Source: JAIVJZ01 sp036386515
GTDB taxonomy: Bacteria; Acidobacteriota; Blastocatellia; Pyrinomonadales; Pyrinomonadaceae
Direction of reading: 5' to 3'
Assembly: GCA_036386515.1 (NCBI GenBank)
Contig: DASVVO010000081.1
Span: forward strand, 62,001-126,000
DNA length: 64,000 nucleotides
Below, one piece after another: positions 40,605-48,983 of the stretch. Each line of letters opens with the position of its first letter. Position 1 is the first letter of the stretch. Below the pieces are notes generated by a model. It did no database searches, had not been told where the DNA came from, and was given only the letters and a program-made list of their open reading frames with translations. The translations under genes and the position numbers were made by a program.

Positions 40605-40645
40605 AAGTTCGCCATTCTTGCTTTTATAGCTACTTTGGGAAGTGA
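40601..40645 (+). pseudogene. Possible hicA toxin remnant
   Basis: A GTG overlapping the hicB-like stop starts V-K-V-R-H-S-C-F-Y-S-Y-F-G-K and stops. HicA toxins that overlap hicB often begin M-K-V-R, and the overlap geometry is right, but the rest of the toxin is missing. This is inference from position and four residues. Confidence 0.3.
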
Positions 40646-41343
40646 AACAGCCCGCCGGGATAAGGATCAGCAAGACCGTGGACGAGACGAAATTTCCGCC
40701 GACGTTTAAGGGACGCCAGTATGAGGTGCGGGCGATGGGGTTGCGCGAGTTCGCGGGGTTGCGGCGCGACGACGAGTCGCTCGACCCGTTCGCGCTGGCG
40801 CACTTCGCGAAGTTGATGGTGATTGACTTCGAGCAGGTGCAGGGGTTGTCGGATGAGACGCGGGAGCATTTGCTGGGGGTGGGTTCGGATGCGTGGTCGG
40901 GCGGGACGTGTTCGCGGCCTCTGCCGAACGGGTGGCGTCTGGTGTTGTTGAACCCGAAGCACGGGGCGGCGCGCAACAACGCGACGCTGATGGAGGAAGT
41001 GTGTCACGTCTTCCTCGGACATAAGGCGAACCGTCTGTCCATCGTCGCGCAGAACAAACAGGGGAAGACGGTGGCGCGTGATTACAACGAGGCGGACGAG
41101 GAGGCGGCTTACGCGGTGGGCGCGGCCGCGCTCGTGCCCTACTCGTCGCTCAGGCGATACGTGCGCGCGGGTCGGACTTCGACGGAGATCGCGCGGCGTT
41201 TCAACGTGAGCCGCGAGTTGGTCGAATACCGCATGAAGGTGTCGCGCCTGTGGGGCGAGTATCGCGCGCGCCACGCGGAAGAGGTCGAGGCGCGCTGGGC
41301 GGCCAGGCAGGCTTACGCGAACAACAGCGGCCATGCCCGCTGA
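40642..41343 (+). CDS. ImmA/IrrE-like protein with altered zinc motif
   Basis: About 233 aa from GTG 40642 (weak binding site; the exact start is uncertain). The core resembles COG2856 ImmA/IrrE proteases: N-N-A-T-L-M-E-E-V-C-H-V-F-L-G-H-K at 112-128, the counterpart of T-L-x-H-E-I-G-H-x-L-L-G-H, followed by A-D-E-E-A-A-Y-A-V-G-A-A-A-L-V-P, the usual region with the third ligand Glu and the A-x-x-L-x-P turn. The first zinc-ligand His is Glu118, so the motif is E-E-x-x-H. The C-terminus has an HTH (S-T-E-I-A-R-R-F-N-V-S-R-E-L-V-E-Y-R), typical of this family. Partners cleave XRE repressors; the XRE gene at 38821 is the natural target. The gene overlaps the next by 11 nt. Confidence 0.8.
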   Translation: MKQPAGIRISKTVDETKFPPTFKGRQYEVRAMGLREFAGLRRDDESLDPFALAHFAKLMVIDFEQVQGLSDETREHLLGVGSDAWSGGTCSRPLPNGWRLVLLNPKHGAARNNATLMEEVCHVFLGHKANRLSIVAQNKQGKTVARDYNEADEEAAYAVGAAALVPYSSLRRYVRAGRTSTEIARRFNVSRELVEYRMKVSRLWGEYRARHAEEVEARWAARQAYANNSGHAR

Positions 41344-42469
41344 TGCGCCTGCGGGGCGCGAACGTCTGCTCGCCCTGCGCGACGCGATCAAGCGCGCCAT
41401 AGACTATCGCACCTTTTACCTGCGCTACTGTCCGCACGCACACCTCTCAGGCCATCGCCTGCAAGCCCTCTGTCCCATTCCCGCCCACGCGCACACGGGC
41501 AAAGGCCACCCGAGTCTCTCCGTAGACCTCGCGCGCGGTCTCTTCCATTGCTTCTCGCGCGACGAGGGCGGCGATGCGATCCGTTTCTACGAATTGATGC
41601 ACGAGGTGAAGTTCGGTCGCGCCGTGGTCGAACTGGCGCGCGAACTCGGACTGGCCGAGTCTCGCAGCCGCATTCGTTCGCTCGCGCAGCGCGCCGCGCC
41701 CGACGAGGTGGCGGCGTCGGAACCCGAACCCGAACCGCTCGGCGCGGAACGCCTCGGCGCGGTCTGTGAAACGTTCCTCGCGGCGTGCGGCGCGGAAGAC
41801 CAGGCGGAAGGCTTAGGCTACCTCGCGCGGCGCGGGATTGATGCCGCGACGGCGCGGCGCGCGGGCGTCGTCTACTTTCCGCGACGCGCTTACCGGCGCG
41901 TGTTGCGAAAGATGCAAGCGGCGTTTCCGCTCGAAGAGTTGCAGCGGAGCGGCTTGTTCAACGCGCGCGCGCACCTGACGTTTTACCGGCACCGCCTGTT
42001 GTTCCCGTTTCGCGTCGAGGGGCGCGCCATCTATTTGCAGGCGCGGACGACCGCCGCCGGGGTCGAGCCGCGCTGGCACAACATGCGCGGCGTCGTGCCC
42101 TCGCTCTACAACGTCGATTGTCTGGACGAACTGGCGAGCGGGAGCGTCGTCTATCTCGTCGAGGGATTTACCGACACGTTGACGCTGCTCGCGCACGGCT
42201 TCGCGGCCGTGGGACTCGTCGGCGCGGGCGGCTTGAAAGCCGAATGGCTCGCGCCGCTCGGCCGCTTCCGCGTCGTCGCCGCGCTCGACCCCGATGCGGC
42301 CGGGCGACGCGCCGCCGAACGCTACGGCGAACTCTTCGCGGCGCGCGGCCTCGCGCTCGCGCGCCTTCCGCTTCCCGCCGATGTCAACGATTTCTTCCGG
42401 CACCGGCCGGCGGCGGCGTTGGAGTTCGCGTTGTTGACGGAAGCCGCCATAGACGAGAATGAAGGATGA
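41333..42469 (+). CDS. DnaG-like primase fragment: zinc-binding and Toprim domains
   Basis: 378 aa. Residues about 30-95 resemble the DnaG CHC2 zinc domain (L-C-P-I-P-A-H ... P-S-L-S-V-D ... G-L-F-H-C-F-S-R-D-E-G-G-D-A-I-R-F). Ligands C47, H52 and C73 are present, but the fourth Cys (C-F-x-C) is Arg76. About 240-340 is a Toprim domain: V-Y-L-V-E-G-F-T-D-T-L and A-L-D-P-D-A-A-G-R, the E and D-x-D metal ligands. The helicase-binding C-terminus of chromosomal DnaG is absent. Such short primases occur in phages and plasmids. It overlaps the ImmA/IrrE-like gene and probably shares its transcript. Confidence 0.85.
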   Translation: MPADAPAGRERLLALRDAIKRAIDYRTFYLRYCPHAHLSGHRLQALCPIPAHAHTGKGHPSLSVDLARGLFHCFSRDEGGDAIRFYELMHEVKFGRAVVELARELGLAESRSRIRSLAQRAAPDEVAASEPEPEPLGAERLGAVCETFLAACGAEDQAEGLGYLARRGIDAATARRAGVVYFPRRAYRRVLRKMQAAFPLEELQRSGLFNARAHLTFYRHRLLFPFRVEGRAIYLQARTTAAGVEPRWHNMRGVVPSLYNVDCLDELASGSVVYLVEGFTDTLTLLAHGFAAVGLVGAGGLKAEWLAPLGRFRVVAALDPDAAGRRAAERYGELFAARGLALARLPLPADVNDFFRHRPAAALEFALLTEAAIDENEG

Positions 42470-42530
42470 CGGGAACGCTCCGCCCGCTTGGGTCGTCTTC
42501 CGATTGATCCTTCAGCGTCCGACTTCATCC

Positions 42531-42558
42531 TTGCTCTGCCGCGTCCTTCATCTATAAT
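42531..42558 (+). promoter_or_regulatory. Promoter of the GAF-SpoIIE phosphatase gene
   Basis: TTGCTC (42531-42536), a 16-nt spacer and a perfect TATAAT (42553-42558), about 50 nt before the start. Confidence 0.6.
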
Positions 42559-42612
42559 CTGGGTTCGGCGTCGGCGCGAACGCGCACGCGCCGGTTGGCG
42601 GAAGCTCGGTGG

Positions 42613-43938
42613 ATGGTGCTTGCTATGACGGAACAGATCACGGATGCGGCGGAGACGGCGGCGAAGACGAACTTAACCGTCGTCGATAAGCTGCGGATGT
42701 TGCTCGACATCACGAAGAAGATCAGCCGCTCGCTCGACGTGGACGAGGTGCTCGAACTCGTGATGGACACGCTCGGCTCGCTCCTCCCTTACGATGCGGC
42801 GGGCATCTACATGATCGAACGCAACCCGAATGCGGACGGCGCGGGCGACGACCTCGGCGCGCTCAAAGGTTTCAGCACCACCTCCGTGCGCGGCTACGAC
42901 ATCAGCGAATTGACCGAACTGCACCTCAAGGTCGGCGAAGGGCTGCTCGGCTACGCGGCGCAGACGGGCGAACCTCTCATCGTGCAGGACGTGAGCCTTG
43001 ACCCGCGCTACGTCAACGCGCGCCGCTCGACCTGCTCGGAGATGGTCGCGCCGATCATCTCGAACGAAGAAGTGATCGGCGCGTTCGACCTGGAAAGCGA
43101 CCGGAAGAACGCCTACACCAAAGACGACCTGGAAATCCTGATGCTGCTCGCCTCGCAAGTCGCCATCATCATCGAGAAGGCGATGCTGCACGAACAGTCG
43201 GTCGAGAAGAAACGCTTGCAGGCGCAACTCGAAGTCGCGCGCCACGTCCAACTCGAACTCCTCCCCTCGCGCGACCCCCAACTCGAAGGCTTCGACATCA
43301 GCGCGTACAACTTTTCGACCGAAGAAGTCTCCGGCGACTATTACGATTTCGTCAGTCTCTACGAGGATCATCTCGGCATCGTGATCGCCGACGTGTCGGG
43401 GAAGGGCGTGCCCGCCGCGCTCTTGATGGCCTTCCTGCGGGCATCCCTGCGCGCCGCCATCCACATCGGCTACGCGCCGAACATCTCGATGTCGAAGGTC
43501 AACTACCTGCTCTGGGAATCCATCGAGAACAACCAGTACGTGACGGCCTTCTACGGCGCGCTCGACGCGACGAACCGCACGCTCGCCTACGCCAACGCCG
43601 GGCACAACCCGCCGCTCCTGATGGACGCCGAAGGCCAGGCGCGCTTCATCGAACGCGGCGGCCTTCCGCTCGGCATGTTTCGCGACACGCGCTACTACGA
43701 ATACTACCTGCCCATCCAGCCCGGCCAGATCATCCTGCTCTATACCGACGGCATCACCGAGGCCACGAACGGGCACGGCGCGGAGTACGGGCGCGACCGG
43801 CTCGAACTCAAGGTGAGAGAAGGACGCGAGTTGAGCGCGCGCAAGCTGATCGACTTCCTGCACGCCGACGTGCTCGCATGGACGGACGGGCGCGGCGCAA
43901 GCGACGACGTGACTTTCGTCGTCGTCAAGGCTCTCTAG
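42613..43938 (+). CDS. GAF domain-SpoIIE/PP2C phosphatase (RsbU-like)
   Basis: About 441 aa (the ATG at 42625 is an equally possible start). Residues about 25-195 form a GAF domain (L-D-I-T-K-K-I-S-R-S-L-D-V-D-E-V-L-E ... L-P-Y-D-A-A-G-I-Y ... A-P-I-I-S-N-E-E-V-I-G-A-F-D-L). After a linker helix (E-K-K-R-L-Q-A-Q-L-E-V-A-R-H-V-Q-L-E-L-L-P) comes the SpoIIE domain with metal-binding Asp in S-G-D-Y-Y-D-F, I-A-D-V-S-G-K-G-V-P-A-A, Y-A-N-A-G-H-N-P-P and Y-T-D-G-I-T-E. Such phosphatases dephosphorylate anti-sigma-factor antagonists in response to a GAF ligand. No partner gene is adjacent. Confidence 0.92.
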   Translation: MVLAMTEQITDAAETAAKTNLTVVDKLRMLLDITKKISRSLDVDEVLELVMDTLGSLLPYDAAGIYMIERNPNADGAGDDLGALKGFSTTSVRGYDISELTELHLKVGEGLLGYAAQTGEPLIVQDVSLDPRYVNARRSTCSEMVAPIISNEEVIGAFDLESDRKNAYTKDDLEILMLLASQVAIIIEKAMLHEQSVEKKRLQAQLEVARHVQLELLPSRDPQLEGFDISAYNFSTEEVSGDYYDFVSLYEDHLGIVIADVSGKGVPAALLMAFLRASLRAAIHIGYAPNISMSKVNYLLWESIENNQYVTAFYGALDATNRTLAYANAGHNPPLLMDAEGQARFIERGGLPLGMFRDTRYYEYYLPIQPGQIILLYTDGITEATNGHGAEYGRDRLELKVREGRELSARKLIDFLHADVLAWTDGRGASDDVTFVVVKAL

Positions 43939-43973
43939 CCGGAGCGGCGAGAGAGAGAGAGTTCGGAAAAGCA

Positions 43974-44009
43974 GAACGGGGGCGACCTGTGTGCAGGTCG
44001 CCCCCGTTC
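43974..44009. terminator. Hairpin between convergent genes
   Basis: GAACGGGGGCGACCTG (43974-43989) pairs perfectly with CAGGTCGCCCCCGTTC (43994-44009) across a TGTG loop. No T-run follows on either strand; it is a strong stem at a convergent junction. Confidence 0.7.
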
Positions 44010-44032
44010 CGGTTAAACCGGCGGTTGGAAAA

Positions 44033-44290
44033 TCAGTGTGCGGTCGGTGAACTGTGCGCGTGGTCGCCGCCGGGGGCGAGCGCGGCACGGTAACGGCCGT
44101 AGTGAAACTCGGATTCCGTCTCGGTGAACGCGTAAACGTCAAAGCCGTAAGCGTCGAAGTAAGCTGCCAAGTCATCGGACGAGCGGAGAAAAATTTCGGG
44201 AGAATAACCCGCCTCTTCGCGAATCTCCAGCAGGCGCTCAACCACCTCCAGCGGAGCAAATACTCGCACAGGGTCTCTGTAGGTTGCCAT
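44033..44290 (-). CDS. Small hypothetical protein
   Basis: 85 aa, not recognised. GGAGG precedes the ATG. The centre (F-A-P-L-E-V-V-E-R-L-L-E-I-R-E-E-A-G-Y-S-P-E-I-F-L ... D-L-A-A-Y-F-D-A-Y-G-F-D-V-Y-A-F) is acidic and helical; the C-terminus is His-rich (G-G-D-H-A-H-S-S-P-T-A-H). It is soluble with no transmembrane segment. Confidence 0.6.
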   Translation of the reverse strand: MATYRDPVRVFAPLEVVERLLEIREEAGYSPEIFLRSSDDLAAYFDAYGFDVYAFTETESEFHYGRYRAALAPGGDHAHSSPTAH

Positions 44291-44571
44291 AACCTAAGCG
44301 CCTCCTTCCGGTCAATTCGGGATGCCCGCAAAATGCGTCGAGCGCATCCCGTGCCTTGCCTCCAATTTGATGTACGCCTGAAACGGCGCGGTTGTTTGCC
44401 CGCCACATATTTTTTTCGTTTCAGGCTTTACGAAAGTTTGCTCGGAACGGTACAGTAGTAAAGTCCTGTTGCCGGCGGCCAGCCAAAAGCCGCAGGCCAT
44501 CAACTCACGGACGCCAAACCGCCCGACATCGATCTCGTCAATCCATATTCTCGTATCCGCCCGCGAATTTT

Positions 44572-45807
44572 ATGTCCACTCAAATGCCGCCCGCCGCGCA
44601 GACAGCGGGCATCCACGCAACCGACGGGGCTGCGACGCCCGCCCCCCTGAATTTCGTCCACGTCCTGCAAACGATGCTCTCCGCCTCCGGCAAGGTGAGC
44701 GACCTGATCTTCTCGCCGGGGCGACCGCCGCAGGTCGAACTGCTGGGGAAATTGCAGGGCGTGCCCTATCCCGGCCTCGAAAAGCTGACGCCCGCGCATA
44801 CCTCCGGCATCTCCAAGATCATCATGGGGAAGAATCCGGCGGCCGTCGAGAGCCTGGAAAAATTCGGCTCGGCTGACGTTTCTTTCAGCGCGCCCGGCCT
44901 CTCGCGTTTTCGCGTCAACATCTTCATGCAGCGCGGCACGCACGCCATCGTCATGCGCGTCATTCCGCCCGACCCGCCCGGCTGGAAAGACCTCAACCTG
45001 CCGCCGCAACTCAGAGACATCGCCGAACTCAAGACCGGTCTCGTCCTCGTCACCGGCCCGACCGGCTCCGGCAAATCTTCGACCCTCGCCGCCGTCATCG
45101 ATCTCATCAACGAGGAGAAGTACTACCACATCGTCACCATCGAAGACCCCATCGAATTCCTGCACCGCCATAAGAATTCGACCATCCACCAGCGCGAACT
45201 CCACTCGGACACGCCCGACTTCGCGCGCGCCCTCCGCGCCGCCCTGCGCCAGGCGCCGAAGGTAATCCTCGTCGGCGAGATGCGCGACCGCGAGACGATC
45301 GAAGTCGCGCTCGAAGCGGCCGAGACCGGCCACCTCGTCCTGTCCACCCTGCACACGATCGACGCCTCCAAAACCGTCGACCGCATCATTGGCGTCTTCC
45401 CGAAGAATGAAGAGTCCTCGATCCGCGCGCGTCTCTCGCAAACCTTCCGCTACATCGTCTCGCAGCGTCTCCTGCCGCGCGCCGACGGCAAAGGGCGCGT
45501 CGCGGCCATCGAGATTCTCAAATCCACGGCGCGCACGCGCGAATACATGGAGCGCGGCGAGTCCGAAGGCCGCTCGCTCGTCGATGCGATGGAGCAGGGC
45601 GAGATCGAAGGCATGCAAACCTTCGACAACGTGCTCGAAAAGTTGATCCGCAACGGCACGCTGAACAAAGACGAAGCCCTCTCTTACGCCTCCAACCAGG
45701 GCAACCTCCGCCTCAAACTCGCGGACTTCGGCGGCGCGCCCGAAGCCCGACCCGCCGCCCCGCCCGCGCACAATAACGGCAACTCGATGCTCGACATGCT
45801 CGATTGA
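44572..45807 (+). CDS. Type IV pilus retraction ATPase, PilT/PilU family
   Basis: 411 aa, a hexameric GspE-superfamily ATPase that depolymerises type IV pili for twitching motility. The ATG at 44572 is chosen because the upstream part of the frame is unrelated. Motifs: Walker A G-P-T-G-S-G-K-S-S (about 162), Asp box I-V-T-I-E-D-P-I-E-F, Walker B K-V-I-L-V-G-E-M-R-D and His box T-G-H-L-V-L-S-T-L-H-T. The PilT signature A-I-R-N-L-I-R-E is replaced by the diverged T-F-D-N-V-L-E-K-L-I-R-N, so it may be closer to PilU. The C-terminus has a Pro/Ala linker. No other pilus gene is in the window. Confidence 0.9.
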   Translation: MSTQMPPAAQTAGIHATDGAATPAPLNFVHVLQTMLSASGKVSDLIFSPGRPPQVELLGKLQGVPYPGLEKLTPAHTSGISKIIMGKNPAAVESLEKFGSADVSFSAPGLSRFRVNIFMQRGTHAIVMRVIPPDPPGWKDLNLPPQLRDIAELKTGLVLVTGPTGSGKSSTLAAVIDLINEEKYYHIVTIEDPIEFLHRHKNSTIHQRELHSDTPDFARALRAALRQAPKVILVGEMRDRETIEVALEAAETGHLVLSTLHTIDASKTVDRIIGVFPKNEESSIRARLSQTFRYIVSQRLLPRADGKGRVAAIEILKSTARTREYMERGESEGRSLVDAMEQGEIEGMQTFDNVLEKLIRNGTLNKDEALSYASNQGNLRLKLADFGGAPEARPAAPPAHNNGNSMLDMLD

Positions 45808-45810
45808 TGA

Positions 45811-45945
45811 AGCAGGGTAAGGGGTAAAGGGGAAGGGGGAAAGGTAGAAAGCAAGCGGCGCACTTTAAACGCGCCTTCTTGTTTTTACCCTTACCCCTTC
45901 CCCTTTACCCCTTACCCCTTCCCCTTTACCCCTTCCCCGTCCCCC
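45811..45945. repeat. Palindromic word-repeat element, GGGGTAA type
   Basis: The left arm has GGGTAAGGGGTAAAGGGGAA (45814-45841). The right arm has many ACCCCTTCCCCTTTACCCC words (45885-45945). The spacer GAAAGCAAGCGGCGCAC ... GCGCCTTCTTGTT is closely related to that at 50005-50055. Confidence 0.88.
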
Positions 45946-46026
45946 GTACCCATTTCCCTTTCACCGATCCGTCTTTCCCGTCTCGCTCCGGCATCGCGAA
46001 GCGGCGTTGGCGCGTCTAAACTTTGT

Positions 46027-47382
46027 ATGCGGACAAGGTTTAACCGGCGCGCTATTTTTGTGTTCATCATGATCTCGGCCATCGGCTCGGCGTTCGTCGT
46101 CGCCTCGTGCGGCAACAAACGCCCGTCGCGCCGTGGCATTCCGGCGGCGGCGGCCGTCGCGCCCGCGAAGCGTGAGTTGACGCCGTTGCCGGTGCGGCCG
46201 CTGTCGGCCGCGCTGGAAGAGGTGCGCCGCCGCGTGATGCCCGCGGTCGCCGCCACGCGCGAACTCCCCTGGCAGCGCGACGCCGGGATGAGCGAACTGA
46301 CCGGCTGGGAGTACGGCACGCGCACGAGAGAGTTGGCCGACACGCTGGCGGGCGATGAATTGCGCGCCCTCAGCCGTCTCGCCGTGGCGGGCGGGATGCT
46401 GCCCGAAGGCACAGACCTCGCCACGCTCGCCGCGAGTTTCACGGCCGTCTCGGCGGGCGCGGCCTACTCGCCGCTCCACCAGCGCGTGCTCATCCTCGCC
46501 GGTCAAGGCGCGGACGCCCCGGCGCGCGACGAATCGCTCATCACACACGAGTACGTCCACGCGCTTCAAGACCAACATTTCGACCTGCTGCAACTACTCG
46601 CCGCGCGCCCTTACAATTTCGACCGCGCGGAGGCGGCCTTCGCGGTCGTCGAAGGCGATGCCATGAACGTGCAGCGACGCCGCGAGCAGACCGACGCCGT
46701 CTGGGCGCGCCGCACGCTCGAAGAGATCGGGCGGTATGAAGACGCGCGCTTCGGGAGCTACCGCCGCGAGATCGGCGCGTTCTTCCCGCCGCTCCTGACC
46801 GAGACTTTCATCTTCCGCTACCGCGAAGGCACGCGCTTCGTCGAAGCCGTGCGCCGCAAATCGGGAGCGCGCGGCGTTGACGAACTCTTCCGCCGCCCGC
46901 CCGCTTCGAGCGAGCAGGTTTTGCATCCCGAAAAATATTTCGCACAGGAACAGCCGCGCGCGGTGACTTTAGATGAGGCGCAATTCGCCGCGAACGACTG
47001 GACGGTCGCAGCCACGACGCCGCTCGGCGAACTCGGCGTGCGCGGGCTGCTCTTGAAGTCGCTTCCGGCGGCGGCGGCCACGCGCGCCGCGTCGGGGTGG
47101 GGTGGCGACCGCGCCTATCTCTTCGAGCGCGCCCGGAGCACGCCGCTGTTCGTCTGGAAGACGCAATGGGACGAGCCGGGAGAGGCCGCGGAGTTCTTCC
47201 GCGCCTACAACGCGCTGTGCGACAAAACCGGCGCACAGCGCGACGGCGCGCACAATTCTTCGCAAGTCACCTGGCGCGACGGTGCGCTCCACACGATGGT
47301 GCGTCTCGAAGGCGACCAGGTCATCATCACGCGCGGCGCGGATGCGGACGCGCGCGGCGCGCTTGAGTTCGCGCTCCGTTAG
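46027..47382 (+). CDS. Predicted lipoprotein with HExxH metalloprotease motif
   Basis: 451 aa. The N-terminus has a hydrophobic segment and V-V-A-S-C with Cys28 as lipidation site. The zinc motif is H174-E-Y-V-H178 in L-I-T-H-E-Y-V-H-A-L-Q-D-Q-H-F-D-L, and A-V-V-E-G-D-A about 40 residues later supplies a plausible third ligand. The rest (R-Y-R-E-G-T-R-F-V-E-A-V ... W-K-T-Q-W-D-E-P-G-E-A-A-E-F-F-R-A-Y) is not assigned. It is an outer-envelope or periplasmic metallopeptidase candidate; the substrate is unknown. Confidence 0.75.
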   Translation: MRTRFNRRAIFVFIMISAIGSAFVVASCGNKRPSRRGIPAAAAVAPAKRELTPLPVRPLSAALEEVRRRVMPAVAATRELPWQRDAGMSELTGWEYGTRTRELADTLAGDELRALSRLAVAGGMLPEGTDLATLAASFTAVSAGAAYSPLHQRVLILAGQGADAPARDESLITHEYVHALQDQHFDLLQLLAARPYNFDRAEAAFAVVEGDAMNVQRRREQTDAVWARRTLEEIGRYEDARFGSYRREIGAFFPPLLTETFIFRYREGTRFVEAVRRKSGARGVDELFRRPPASSEQVLHPEKYFAQEQPRAVTLDEAQFAANDWTVAATTPLGELGVRGLLLKSLPAAAATRAASGWGGDRAYLFERARSTPLFVWKTQWDEPGEAAEFFRAYNALCDKTGAQRDGAHNSSQVTWRDGALHTMVRLEGDQVIITRGADADARGALEFALR

Positions 47383-47459
47383 TCCGTGGCGATCTTCCCC
47401 GCGAGGCTTTGCCTGAAAACCGCCTCTTGCCGGTTCGCCGGCGACTCCGAAAGTCAATT

Positions 47460-48977
47460 TTATTTGCGCGGCGCGATCTCGTTGGCGGCGATGAGGGCGG
47501 ATTGGGTGACGGCGGCGAGGCCGTGGCCGGGGAAAACCGTGTCGCCGACCGTGTATAAATTCGGGAAGGGCGTGCGGTGCGTGAAGGCGTTTGCGCCGGA
47601 GTGGGGGAGCGTCTGCGGGATGCCGCCGACCATGCCGAGTTTGCGGCGCGTGGTTTCGTAGAAGGTGCGCGGCGTCGCCGTCTCGATCACTTCCACGCCC
47701 GCGCCGAGTTCGGGGCAGGCGGCGTGCAGGCGCGCCCAACACGCTTCCAGCATTTGCTGATCCTGGGTCTCGTGCGCGTTCTCGTCCGTGTGATAGGCGA
47801 ACCAGTCGGCCGCCTCCGTGTAGAGCGAGACGGTGACGGCGCGTTTCCCGGCGGGCGCGCGCTCCGAGTCCCACGCGGGCGATGCGCTGAACATGAACTG
47901 CGCGTGCGCCGCATCGTAAGTTTCGCCCGCCTGCCAACTGTCGAGCGCGAGCAGGCGTTCGGCCGGGAGACGCCGCACGGCTTCATCGTCCGCGCCGAGA
48001 TAGAGCAGGTACGCGCCCCGTCCCTGCGCCGACTTCAGACGCGCGCGCAACTGTGTGGGCGTGCGCGACGCGCCGACGAGCTTGCCGTAAGTGTCCCAGA
48101 CCGTGAGATTGCTGACGACGGCGCGCGTGGCGCGGACGCTCTCGCCGCTCAAAAGCTCGACTCCGGCGACGCGTCCTCCGGCGTCGAAGGCGAGGCGCAG
48201 CGCGGTCGTGTCGAAACGAACGCGGCCGCCGCTCAGTTTGATGGAATCCTCAAGCGCGCGCGCGAGCGCGGACGCGCCGCCGCGCAAGGCGTAGAGACCG
48301 CGACGCGGCAGGTCGAGCGCGACCGCCGCGTAGAGGTAAGCGCATTCGTCGCTCGCGCAACCGGCATAGATTTGCAGTTGCGCATCGACGAAGCGGCGGA
48401 AGCGCGGGGAAGCGGCGGCTAGATGTGCGGCCGTCGTGTGTGTTTGCAGGGCGAGGATGCGCGAGGCGTGCCGCGCCTCGGCCGCCAGGAGTTTCACGCG
48501 TTGCAGCTTGCCGAGCGTGGCGAGTTCGGGCGCGCGGCGTGCGCTGCGCTGCAAGGCGTCGGCGATGGGCGCGAGTTCGCGGTAGAAGTTGATCGCGGCC
48601 TGAGCGCATTCGGGAAAGGCTCGGCTCAACTCCGACTCGAACTCGCCAACACTATGGTCGCCCTCGACGCTCACTCCGACCCTGACCCCGGTCGCGTCGG
48701 GCAAGCGCACGACGTAAGCGGGTGCGACGGGGCGCGCTTCCGGCGCGGCGACGGGCAACTCGGAGAAGACGCGCGCGTGGATGTCGTCCGCGCCCCAACC
48801 GGCGTAGAGTCCGGCGGTCGTCTCGAATTGATAGCCGAATCGCTCGAACGTCGTCGCGCAGCCGCCGCCCGCCGTCTCCTTCTCCAACACGCACACGTCA
48901 ACGCCGCGCGCGGCGAGCAGCGCGGCGGTCGTCAAGCCGCCAATTCCCGCGCCGACGACGACCACCTCGTGTGTCAT
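47460..48977 (-). CDS. CrtI-like FAD-dependent oxidoreductase
   Basis: 505 aa of the phytoene desaturase/retinol saturase family. The N-terminal dinucleotide fold is V-V-V-G-A-G-I-G-G-L-T-T-A-A-L-L-A-A-R-G with E32-K-E for FAD. G-G-C-A-T-T-F-E-R-F-G follows, and the C-terminal FAD motif is N-L-Y-T-V-G-D-T-V-F-P-G-H-G-L-A. This matches carotene isomerase (CrtH/CrtISO) and retinol 13,14-reductase-like members. No other carotenoid gene is present. It follows a CPBP protease gene by 6 nt and is probably cotranscribed. Confidence 0.85.
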   Translation of the reverse strand: MTHEVVVVGAGIGGLTTAALLAARGVDVCVLEKETAGGGCATTFERFGYQFETTAGLYAGWGADDIHARVFSELPVAAPEARPVAPAYVVRLPDATGVRVGVSVEGDHSVGEFESELSRAFPECAQAAINFYRELAPIADALQRSARRAPELATLGKLQRVKLLAAEARHASRILALQTHTTAAHLAAASPRFRRFVDAQLQIYAGCASDECAYLYAAVALDLPRRGLYALRGGASALARALEDSIKLSGGRVRFDTTALRLAFDAGGRVAGVELLSGESVRATRAVVSNLTVWDTYGKLVGASRTPTQLRARLKSAQGRGAYLLYLGADDEAVRRLPAERLLALDSWQAGETYDAAHAQFMFSASPAWDSERAPAGKRAVTVSLYTEAADWFAYHTDENAHETQDQQMLEACWARLHAACPELGAGVEVIETATPRTFYETTRRKLGMVGGIPQTLPHSGANAFTHRTPFPNLYTVGDTVFPGHGLAAVTQSALIAANEIAPRK

Positions 48978-48983
48978 GGTTCT

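Noticed and set aside
36309..42469. The accessory island as a complete prophage or integrative element
   Set aside because: No integrase, terminase, capsid, attachment repeats or tRNA were seen; only repressor, annealing and primase-type genes occur.
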